A stretch of DNA of 12,496 nt from Bacteroidota bacterium (GTDB lineage Bacteria > Bacteroidota > Bacteroidia > UKL13-3), in the NCBI GenBank assembly GCA_010027395.1, contig RGVD01000054.1:1-12496 (forward strand), given 5' to 3'. Of the stretch, positions 7,053-12,496 are shown in pieces (the first letter of the stretch is position 1; the number at the start of each line of letters is the position of its first letter). The position numbers were made by a program, and so were the translations under genes. The notes beneath the pieces were generated by a model, which ran no database searches, was not told the DNA's origin, and worked only from the letters and a program-made list of their open reading frames with translations.

Positions 7053-8051
7053 TTGAAAATAGAAGAAAACAATATCATCATTAGGCTAACGGCCTTATGG
7101 GCTTTGAGCGAAAGCGGACTAGGAGGGGCTATGCATGCCTTCAAAATTCCTTTTACGGGTTTCTTTCTTGGAGGTTTTGCCATACTCCTTGTTTGTTTGA
7201 TTGCTTACCACAGCACCCACAAATGGAAAGCCATCATGCAAGCCACTATATTGGTCATGTTTATTAAAGCTTCTGCCAGTCCTCAATCACCACCTATGGC
7301 ATATGTAGCAGTCGCTTTTCAAGGATTGACAGGTGCAATATTCTTTTCCATTATCCCATTCTTTCGCATGGCTGCTGTGCTATTTGGGATGTTGGCGTTG
7401 TTCGAATCAGCCACGCAAAACTTCTTACTCACCACCCTTATTTTTGGTACATCCATTTGGGAAGCAATGGATCTGTTTTTTCAAGACATCCTTAAAACCC
7501 TGTGCTTATCTATTGATGTTTCATTTAGCTTTTGGTTGATATTGATATACACACTCGTTTACACTATATGGGGAATGCTATTGGGCTGGTGGGGAGCCTC
7601 TTTACCTGCTAAATTAGAGAGAGAATCAACAGGAATTATTGAAAAATATAAACACTTAGAAACAAGAGCGGATATTGAAACAAATCCAAGAAAAAAAAGA
7701 AAACATAAGCTTTGGTCTTTGCTCTTTATTCTGCTTTTTATATGTATCACATTTATATTGCAAGGCAGCGGCAGTAGAGCTATTTATGCCATTTCGCGAA
7801 CCATTTCTGCCCTATTAATTTTGCTTTTTGTAGTAAGTCCACTCATTAAATGGCTGATGAAAAAATGGCTTGTCAAAGCAAAAAACAAAAAGCAACAAGC
7901 CATCTCTCAATTAATGGATATCATACCCGAATTGAGAAGTTATGTGAAACCAGCTATGCAGTTGGCTAAAGAAAGCCATAATGGCCTTTTGGTATACAAA
8001 GCATTCGTAATAAACATGATTGTTATTTCACTTTATCACCCACAAGATTGA
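7053..8051 (+). CDS. Polytopic membrane protein of unknown function, paired with an NTPase
   Basis: A 332-residue integral membrane protein. Hydrophobic segments lie at about 8-24, 33-52, 58-75, 82-116, 121-137 and 156-182, then a charged cytoplasmic linker with RKKRKHK (213-219), further segments at 220-237 and 248-268, and a mostly soluble C-terminal tail. The N-terminal GLGGAMHAFKIPFTGFFLGG (residues 22-41) is glycine-rich and reminds me of substrate-binding (S) components of energy-coupling-factor transporters, but this is an impression and not an identification. The start is TTG at 7053: the frame is open from 6999 but has no earlier ATG, GTG or TTG that suits, and the upstream sequence is AT-rich leader. 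The stop overlaps the next gene's TTG by 4 nt (TTGA), so the two proteins are translationally coupled and likely work together. Confidence 0.8.
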   Translation: MKIEENNIIIRLTALWALSESGLGGAMHAFKIPFTGFFLGGFAILLVCLIAYHSTHKWKAIMQATILVMFIKASASPQSPPMAYVAVAFQGLTGAIFFSIIPFFRMAAVLFGMLALFESATQNFLLTTLIFGTSIWEAMDLFFQDILKTLCLSIDVSFSFWLILIYTLVYTIWGMLLGWWGASLPAKLERESTGIIEKYKHLETRADIETNPRKKRKHKLWSLLFILLFICITFILQGSGSRAIYAISRTISALLILLFVVSPLIKWLMKKWLVKAKNKKQQAISQLMDIIPELRSYVKPAMQLAKESHNGLLVYKAFVINMIVISLYHPQD

Positions 8052-8542
8052 AGTCGAAAAATAAGATATATATTTTGAGTCAGCCTGTGCAATCAGGCAA
8101 GACCACCTTGTTGCAAAAATGGCTTGAAACCAAGAATGCAGCAGGGATTCTTACACCTGATGTAAATGGAAAAAGAGTTTTGTATGATGTTGCCGAAAAG
8201 AAGTTTTATGAGTTAGAATTAAATGAAAATTCAGGTGGAATAAAGGTTGGTAAATTTGAATTTAACAAAGATAATTTTGAAGTAGCAAAATCCATTTTAA
8301 GAAAACAAAAAAAATATGGTCTTGATTGGCTTGTGGTGGACGAGGTAGGTAAGTTAGAAATTGAAAGAAAAGAAGGCCTAGAGCCTGTCATTACTGAACT
8401 TATTATGCACTATAAGAGTGAAGATGCTAAAGGAAATCTCTTATTGGTTATTAGAGATTATTTGCTCGATACGGCTATTGAACAATATGCATTGCAAGAT
8501 GCAATTGTTCTTGATAAAGCATTCTTTGAAGAAAGCAATTAA
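8048..8542 (+). CDS. THEP1-like P-loop nucleoside-triphosphatase
   Basis: A 164-residue cytoplasmic P-loop NTPase resembling the THEP1/NTPase_1 group. Walker A is QPVQSGKTT (12-20; Lys18), with Gln where the usual first residue is Gly or Ala; Bacteroidota relatives that I recall read GPIHSGKTT. Walker B with the adjacent acid is WLVVDEVGKLE (94-104; Asp98, Glu99), the form typical of THEP1 (VIDEIGxxE). ILTPDVNGKRVLYDV (34-48) and KVGKFEFNKDNFEVA (66-80) are further family-like blocks. It is translated from a TTG inside the stop overlap of the membrane protein gene. THEP1 proteins hydrolyse several NTPs in vitro, biological role unsettled. The coupling suggests that it powers or regulates the membrane partner; that is inference. 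Confidence 0.85.
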   Translation: MKSKNKIYILSQPVQSGKTTLLQKWLETKNAAGILTPDVNGKRVLYDVAEKKFYELELNENSGGIKVGKFEFNKDNFEVAKSILRKQKKYGLDWLVVDEVGKLEIERKEGLEPVITELIMHYKSEDAKGNLLLVIRDYLLDTAIEQYALQDAIVLDKAFFEESN

Positions 8543-8678
8543 TTCATTTGAGTAGACGAAAAAGTGTTTGGTTTAACTTAAGATATATGGGTTTCAAAAG
8601 TTCAATACATTCTATAAATTTGATAATATGATTGGTAATTGCCTTACTAATTAAATAGTGTGCTGGTCCATAAATAAA

Positions 8679-9194
8679 TTAATCAAACAACTTATCTGGC
8701 TCAGGTACTTTGAATACCAAGAAATTGGTGCCTAAGAAATTGAGCACCACATTCAGGCAAATAGAAAGGATATTCGAAACCAAAGGACCATTGTTCATAA
8801 ACCAATCACCTGCCCCTTTATTTTCTGAAGCATAGAAAGGCTGTGCCATATATTCGTTAGGGTGCACCACATGGTCGCACACAAAATTAAAAAGTAAATA
8901 AACTATAAAGGTACCACCATACACCATAACATATTTTAACAAATACTTTTCGCCATCTTCGGCTTGGTCGATATAGGTCCAAAATTTATTTAAGGTAAAT
9001 CCTACAAAAAAGCCTGTGATATAACCTATGGCTTTAGCTATCAAATTAAATTGAGGGTATTGGCTGATGATAAGCCAAAAAGCAGCAAGACTAAACACGG
9101 TGCTGGTGGTGCCAACGATTCCAAATTTAATAAACTTACGCGCCATTGGGTATTGGCGAATCCAGAGTCTAAATTGTTGGATGGGTTTAATCAT
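8679..9194 (-). CDS. GtrA-family membrane protein
   Basis: A 171-residue protein with four membrane helices at about 22-43, 51-70, 85-107 and 136-158, the GtrA layout. Signature stretches are KFGIVGTTSTVFSL (23-36), FFVGFTLNKFWTY (62-74) and LNFLGTNFLVF (151-161). GtrA proteins are thought to flip or present polyprenyl-linked sugars for glycosylation of surface polymers or teichoic acids; no glycosyltransferase is adjacent, so the substrate is unknown. The start is set at ATG 9192-9194 and not at the in-frame TTG at 9203, because that TTG forms part of the -7 box. It is convergent with the NTPase gene across 136 nt in which I see no convincing terminator. Confidence 0.88.
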   Translation of the reverse strand: MIKPIQQFRLWIRQYPMARKFIKFGIVGTTSTVFSLAAFWLIISQYPQFNLIAKAIGYITGFFVGFTLNKFWTYIDQAEDGEKYLLKYVMVYGGTFIVYLLFNFVCDHVVHPNEYMAQPFYASENKGAGDWFMNNGPLVSNILSICLNVVLNFLGTNFLVFKVPEPDKLFD

Positions 9195-9200
9195 GTGTCG

Positions 9201-9231
9201 CAAAAATATCAGATTGGCTTTTGCTAAACAA
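9201..9231 (-). promoter_or_regulatory. Promoter for the GtrA-family gene
   Basis: The minus strand has TATTTTTG (9201-9208, full TAnnTTTG match) and a TTG core at 9229-9231, 20 nt apart. The -7 box ends 6 nt before the ATG at 9194, predicting a leaderless or 1-3 nt leader mRNA, and rules against the upstream TTG start. Confidence 0.5.
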
Positions 9232-9424
9232 TCATTTCGAAAAAATTATTGTATTTATGATTCTACAAAATGAAATTTCGGTCGTCAAGCCAATTTTCCG
9301 TCAACCAGCCCAAGCGTATGGTCTGCATTGGATAGGGATAATAAAGGAAGTAGCATTTTGTTTCCTCATAAGGAAAATGTAAAAAAATTAGATAAGTGAT
9401 AGATTGGAAAAAATATTCTGAAGT

Positions 9425-9474
9425 GTTCTTTTGTTTTGATACTTCGACTCCGCTCAGTATAAATTCCAAAGAAC
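9425..9474. repeat. Hairpin repeat copy 1 (arms ATACT/AGTAT, core TCGACTCCGCTC)
   Basis: The core TCGACTCCGCTC (9444-9455) is flanked by complementary arms ATACT (9439-9443) and AGTAT (9456-9460). An outer arm GTTCTTT (9425-9431) pairs with AAAGAAC (9468-9474), so the whole 50 nt can fold into one stem with a small internal loop. Confidence 0.65.
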
Positions 9475-9605
9475 CAAAAAATCAAGACTGTCCTAAAATC
9501 TTGGAAAATGTAATTTGCTTTTTTCTTGCAGCACATACTAAGAGCTCATGTGTTAGTAAAGAGTTTTATGTAATTAAAGAGGCATGAGCCAAGTATGCTT
9601 AACTA

Positions 9606-9625
9606 TGCTTCGACTCCGCTCAGCA
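9606..9625. repeat. Hairpin repeat copy 2 (arms TGCT/AGCA, core TCGACTCCGCTC)
   Basis: The same 12-nt core (9610-9621) sits between TGCT (9606-9609) and AGCA (9622-9625). An additional outer pair GTATG (9593-9597) and CATAC (9629-9633) is possible with unequal spacing. Confidence 0.65.
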
Positions 9626-9799
9626 ACCCATACCACAAAAAACCAAAAACATTTTCTGGCAGATTTTATGAAGGTCGTTGCTTTTGCTTTAAAATCTTTA
9701 GATGAAAGTCCTTCCTCTCGTGAAGCCGATTTTTGCAATGTTGTGACCGTTACCTTGGGTAGTCGGGATATAGAAAGACTCCTTCCTAGACATAAAGCT

Positions 9800-9819
9800 G
9801 TTCTCGACTCCGCTTGAAC
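9800..9819. repeat. Hairpin repeat copy 3 (arms GTTC/GAAC, core TCGACTCCGCTT)
   Basis: The core with one change, TCGACTCCGCTT (9804-9815), sits between GTTC (9800-9803) and GAAC (9816-9819). The arms differ from the other copies but remain fully complementary. Confidence 0.6.
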
Positions 9820-9940
9820 TGACAATGCATTAAACGCTTACTGACAAGAAGTTTTATTACTAGGTGTCAATTTACCAAATTACAAAAAAAGAGCAAACCA
9901 CTTATTAATAGAAAAATAATGATAAAGGATATATTAGGTA

Positions 9941-9948
9941 TACATTTG
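9941..9948 (+). promoter_or_regulatory. Candidate -7 box for the nuclease gene
   Basis: TACATTTG is a perfect TAnnTTTG, identical to the -7 box of the TPR-ltaE operon. I see no matching TTTG or TTG at the -33 distance. Start of transcription would be near 9955, leaving a leader of about 40 nt before the ATG at 9993. Confidence 0.4.
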
Positions 9949-9992
9949 TAATGCTATGACAATGTTGGCTCATATTTTAAAAAATTGCCCTA

Positions 9993-11144
9993 ATGAAAAA
10001 AATTACATTATATATACTCGCAACTATTTTATTTAGAACAACAGCTATAGGTCAGATACAACATGCAAAAACTGATAACGCTAGAATAGTAATACTTTAT
10101 GAAGATGGGACATGGATTTATAAGGATAGTCTTACTACTCATCATCTGAATGCTTCAATTATTAATAAACTAGAGATTCCTAAAACCACCTCAAAAGATG
10201 ATATCATTTCTCATACAGGATACTCACTATTATATAATGAAGCGCATGAACAAGCTAATTGGGTGGCTTATGAATTGACAAAAGAAGAAACAAATAAACT
10301 GTATGAAAGAACGAATAAGTTCATGCCCGATCCACTCATTAAAACAGGCAGTGCTGAAGATAGAGACTATCAAGGTTATGGATATGATAGAGGCCATTTA
10401 GCGCCAGCTTCAGACATGGGGTATTCATCAATTACAATGGAAGAATCATTTTACTATAGTAACATGAGTCCTCAAGTTCCAAGTTTCAATAGAGGAATTT
10501 GGAAGAAATTAGAATCATTAGTTAGAACATGGGCCATAGAAAACAATAATATATACGTGGTAACAGGACCCATATTAACCAAAGGATTAGAAACAATTGG
10601 ACCAGATAAAGTTTCTGTTCCTAAATATTTTTATAAAGTGATCTTGGATTACACCGAACCTGGAATTAAAGGTATAGGATTTATACTCCCTAATGAAGGC
10701 TCAAAAGAGAATTTAGAAAACTTTGCATTGTCAATAGATAGTGTTGAAAGTGCTACAGGTATAGATTTTTTTAACTTGTTAGAAAATAGGCAGGAAAATG
10801 AAATTGAAAAAACGCTGTGTCTGAGTTGTTGGTCTTGGAATATTGTCAAATCAAAATCATCTATTGATGAGCCTAAAAGCACTGAATCTGTTCGATGTAA
10901 TGGCATTACAAAAAAGGGAGAAAGATGCAAAATAATGACACACAATGTAAGTGGGTATTGTTTTCATCATGAGGGTCAAATAGGTAGTGAAAGTCCTCAA
11001 ATATCTGAAGAGCAAATCACTGTCCATCCAACTCAGCAGACTATAAGAAATGCAACTTCTATGCAATGTTCAGGCGTGACAAAAGCCGGTAACAGATGCA
11101 AGAGAATGACAACTAACTCAAATGGAAGATGCTTTCAACATTAG
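9993..11144 (+). CDS. Secreted DNA/RNA non-specific endonuclease (NUC1 type) with two C-terminal Cys3-His modules
   Basis: A 383-residue secreted nuclease. MKKITLYILATILFRTTAIG is a signal peptide, cleavage likely near residue 20. Residues 28-44 (NARIVILYEDGTWIYKD) are a short motif seen at the start of other Bacteroidota exported proteins. The NUC1 (Serratia nuclease-like) domain spans about 75-275: DRGH at 132-135 holds catalytic His135, SNMSPQ follows at 156-161, and Asn166 with Glu174 in FNRGIWKKLE has the Asn-x7-Glu spacing of the Mg2+ site. The fold should cut DNA and RNA without sequence preference. The tail holds two C-X9-C-X10-C-X2-H modules, Cys302/312/323-His326 and Cys359/369/380-His383, the last His being the final residue; zinc binding is inferred. 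A role in nutrient scavenging or competition is possible. No immunity or secretion gene adjoins it. Its repeat-bordered, AT-rich setting hints at later acquisition. Confidence 0.88.
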   Translation: MKKITLYILATILFRTTAIGQIQHAKTDNARIVILYEDGTWIYKDSLTTHHLNASIINKLEIPKTTSKDDIISHTGYSLLYNEAHEQANWVAYELTKEETNKLYERTNKFMPDPLIKTGSAEDRDYQGYGYDRGHLAPASDMGYSSITMEESFYYSNMSPQVPSFNRGIWKKLESLVRTWAIENNNIYVVTGPILTKGLETIGPDKVSVPKYFYKVILDYTEPGIKGIGFILPNEGSKENLENFALSIDSVESATGIDFFNLLENRQENEIEKTLCLSCWSWNIVKSKSSIDEPKSTESVRCNGITKKGERCKIMTHNVSGYCFHHEGQIGSESPQISEEQITVHPTQQTIRNATSMQCSGVTKAGNRCKRMTTNSNGRCFQH

Positions 11145-11182
11145 TAAAAGTAAACTTAGTTTAATAATAATTGACAGGCACG

Positions 11183-11224
11183 GCAAAGCTATGTGAAATT
11201 TGCCCGCGGTTGATGACGCTTTGC
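11183..11224. terminator. Inverted repeat between convergent nuclease and radC genes
   Basis: GCAAAGC (11183-11189) and GCTTTGC (11218-11224) form a perfect 7-bp stem around a 28-nt loop that contains the palindrome CCGCGG. It lies in the 132-nt gap where two transcripts converge and could end both, but there is no T-run and the loop is long. Confidence 0.3.
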
Positions 11225-11276
11225 TAAAACAACAACAAGCATAAGTTGCTTCGCTTAACAAGCTTAGTCAAACTAT

Positions 11277-11978
11277 TTATTGCATTTTGCCATCATCGGC
11301 AAAACTATAATAGGTATCACCCGCAACAATGATATGCTCAACCACCGCAATCTCTAACATCCTCCCCGATTCAATCATTTTCTTAGTGATGCTAATATCT
11401 GCATGACTCGGTTGTTTATTTCCTGAAGGGTGGTTGTGGCACAAAACAATATTGCTAGCCAAATGATCTATAGCCATCTTAAAAACTATCTTAGGATCAA
11501 CAATAGTAGAAGTGATTCCCCCTCCACTTACCCTTTTGGCAGCCAAAAGCTGCAGACGGTTATTGAGCAAAAGCACCCAAAACTCTTCATGTGGTAAATC
11601 TTGCAAGTAAGGCAAAATGGTTTCAAAAATACGCTTGCTGTTATTAAGCAAGGGCTTCTCTTCGGTAGCAGTATTCTTCCTTCTGCGACCCAGTTCCAAT
11701 GCAGCCACAATGCTAATGGCTTTGGCCTCTCCTATTCCCTTAATCTTCTTAAGGTCTTTGATATTCAGTTGCGCCAAATCATTTAGGTTGTTATTGGCAG
11801 CAGCCAAAATCTTTTTACCCAAGTCAACCGCAGATTCTTCTTTGGTACCCGTAGCAATCAAAATAGCTATCAATTCTGCATCACTCAGGCTATGCCTGCC
11901 TTTTAGCAGAAGCTTCTCGCGGGGTCGGTCGTCTTCGGCCCATTGTTTTATGCCAAAAGGTTTGTTCTCTTCAGTCAT
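11277..11978 (-). CDS. radC: RadC family protein (HhH plus MPN/JAB domain)
   Basis: A complete 233-residue protein of the usual family length. The N-terminal half contains the WAEDDRPREKLL signature (13-24) and a helix-hairpin-helix with GIGEAKA at 81-87, suggesting DNA contact. The C-terminal MPN/JAB domain (about 112-233) has Glu132 in HEEFWVLLLN and the zinc motif HNHPSGNKQPSHAD with His181, His183 and Asp194, all intact. Originally linked to DNA repair, a link later withdrawn for E. coli; the biochemical function is still open, though the intact site allows metallo-isopeptidase or nuclease activity. Its start is 15 nt after the stop of the upstream TPR gene, so the two are probably cotranscribed. 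A chromosomal, not mobile-element, copy is likely. Confidence 0.93.
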   Translation of the reverse strand: MTEENKPFGIKQWAEDDRPREKLLLKGRHSLSDAELIAILIATGTKEESAVDLGKKILAAANNNLNDLAQLNIKDLKKIKGIGEAKAISIVAALELGRRRKNTATEEKPLLNNSKRIFETILPYLQDLPHEEFWVLLLNNRLQLLAAKRVSGGGITSTIVDPKIVFKMAIDHLASNIVLCHNHPSGNKQPSHADISITKKMIESGRMLEIAVVEHIIVAGDTYYSFADDGKMQ

Positions 11979-11993
11979 AAAACAAATTAAACT

Positions 11994-12496
11994 TTATTTA
12001 TTACACAATGCAAGTCCTTCTGAGGCAGATTTGCTGCTAGGTGTATTCATCAAGGCTCTTTCAAATAAATTCTTTGCTTCTGCCTTGTCGCCAAGTGCAT
12101 AGTTGTTCCAAGCACTCATCAATAGGCAATCGTAGTCGAAAGGGTAAATTTGAAGAACGGTATCAAAAAACTTTTGTGCGGCTGCATAGTTTTTTCGGTT
12201 GTAGTAAATCAAACCTGTTCTATAGTTTACCAAAGTATTTTTAGCATCTATGGCAAGTATTAAGCGGTATTGATTCAACACTTCGTCCCATTTATTTTGT
12301 GCTGATAAAGGATAAACCAAACCCAACTTGGCTTCGATAGAATATGTATGTATGGCAGATGCTTTCTGATAGTAATCCACTGCATCGTTGTATCTACCAA
12401 CCTCATACAATAACCAACCTAAGCGCAAGTTCATCTCATAGGATTTGGCATCATACAAGGCCATAATTTCATCAGCAGCTTTTTGGTATTGCTTAT
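11994..12496 (-). CDS. TPR protein, N-terminus cut by window edge
   Basis: The reading frame is open to the right edge; the first ATG inside (12464) is preceded by in-frame KQYQKAADEI, so the true start lies beyond the window. The visible 166 or so residues are four tandem TPR-like units: NLRLGWLLYEVGRYNDAVDY, AKLGLVYPLSAQNKWDEVLN, NYRTGLIYYNRKNYAAAQKF and LLMSAWNNYALGDKAEAKNL. PYSIEARFGYVYPLS-like and LYPFDYDSLLM-like blocks are typical of a conserved Bacteroidota TPR family that I recall only as hypothetical, often exported. It acts presumably as a scaffold. It lies directly upstream of radC on the same strand, with no evident functional connection. Confidence 0.82.
   Translation of the reverse strand, partial: KQYQKAADEIMALYDAKSYEMNLRLGWLLYEVGRYNDAVDYYQKASAIHTYSIEAKLGLVYPLSAQNKWDEVLNQYRLILAIDAKNTLVNYRTGLIYYNRKNYAAAQKFFDTVLQIYPFDYDCLLMSAWNNYALGDKAEAKNLFERALMNTPSSKSASEGLALCNK

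Larger units (their letters stand above)
9232..9940. other. Gene-free accessory-looking region with interspersed hairpin repeats
   Basis: No ORF here has a domain, a believable start or a family resemblance. Short open frames on both strands at about 9396-9825 run through the hairpin repeats and translate them as AERSRS or LRSATH-like strings, which I recognise as spurious peptides common in Bacteroidota annotations. The stretch 9232-9420 is AT-rich with nothing I can assign. Sequences TTTTTGGTT(C/T)TTTG precede two of the repeats on the minus strand, suggesting that a longer unit than the hairpin core was copied. The region separates ordinary chromosomal genes from the secreted nuclease. Confidence 0.6.

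Noticed and set aside
9195..9203. Upstream TTG start giving a GtrA protein three residues longer
   Set aside because: The TTG overlaps the last bases of the TATTTTTG -7 box, so it would not be in the transcript.
9425..9819. CRISPR array
   Set aside because: The three repeat copies are only about 12 nt in the core, irregularly spaced (166 and 194 nt) and self-complementary in their flanks; no cas gene is nearby.
9574..9825. Overlapping open frames on both strands (9396-9587, 9584-9817 plus; 9574-9825 minus) as possible small genes
   Set aside because: They run through the hairpin repeats, yield low-complexity AERSRS or LRSATH peptides, and have no domain, promoter or family resemblance. They look like translated repeat DNA.
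9993..11144. Nuclease as a toxin of an antibacterial secretion system or defence locus
   Set aside because: It has an ordinary signal peptide, no toxin-delivery domain, and no adjacent immunity, VgrG, PAAR, Rhs or defence gene. A plain secreted nuclease fits better.
11277..11978. RadC as a marker of a mobile element or defence island
   Set aside because: It is full-length with the N-terminal HhH half, and sits behind a conserved-looking TPR gene; mobile-element RadC copies are usually shorter and lie among plasmid or phage genes.

Overview
The window looks like a stretch of low-GC Bacteroidota chromosome. The evidence is the promoter architecture (TTTG about 19 nt upstream of TAnnTTTG), several protein families I associate with this phylum (a CrtD-type carotenoid desaturase, a rhodanese-thioredoxin lipoprotein, a THEP1-like NTPase beside an orphan membrane protein, a secreted NUC1-type nuclease), frequent TTG starts, and interspersed repeats of the 'AGCGGAGTCGAAG' kind. 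It is mostly ordinary chromosome with one accessory-looking patch at about 9.2-11.2 kb. No tRNA, rRNA, CRISPR array, transposase or prophage gene was seen.

Layout. 1-1188 (-): 3'-truncated carotenoid desaturase, probably crtD, starting at TTG. 1352-2909 (+): a membrane-anchored TPR protein followed after 4 nt by low-specificity threonine aldolase. 2984-3229 (-): a small membrane protein with two CxxC pairs. 3328-5281 (-): a PcaF/PaaJ-like thiolase followed by a rhodanese-thioredoxin lipoprotein. 5282-5543: no gene, but a purine-rich repeat-like tract just behind the next gene. 5544-6944 (-): beta-CASP metallo-beta-lactamase-fold RNase with a textbook Bacteroidota promoter. 7053-8542 (+): polytopic membrane protein translationally coupled to a THEP1-like P-loop NTPase. 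8679-9194 (-): GtrA-family membrane protein. 9205-9992: no credible gene; three hairpin-forming repeats with covarying arms. 9993-11144 (+): secreted NUC1-type nuclease with two C-terminal Cys3-His modules. 11277-11978 (-): RadC/MPN protein. 11994-12496 (-): TPR protein running off the right edge, directly upstream of radC.

The genes do not form one pathway. The local units are TPR-ltaE, thiolase-lipoprotein, membrane protein-NTPase and TPR-radC; crtD presumably belongs to a carotenoid cluster beyond the left edge. The points most worth a second look are the covarying repeat family at 9.4-9.8 kb, the nuclease with duplicated CX9CX10CX2H modules, the uncharacterised membrane protein/NTPase pair, and several genes whose predicted -7 box sits only 6-7 nt from the start codon, which predicts leaderless or nearly leaderless mRNAs. 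I did not find a clearly new defence or mobile system.
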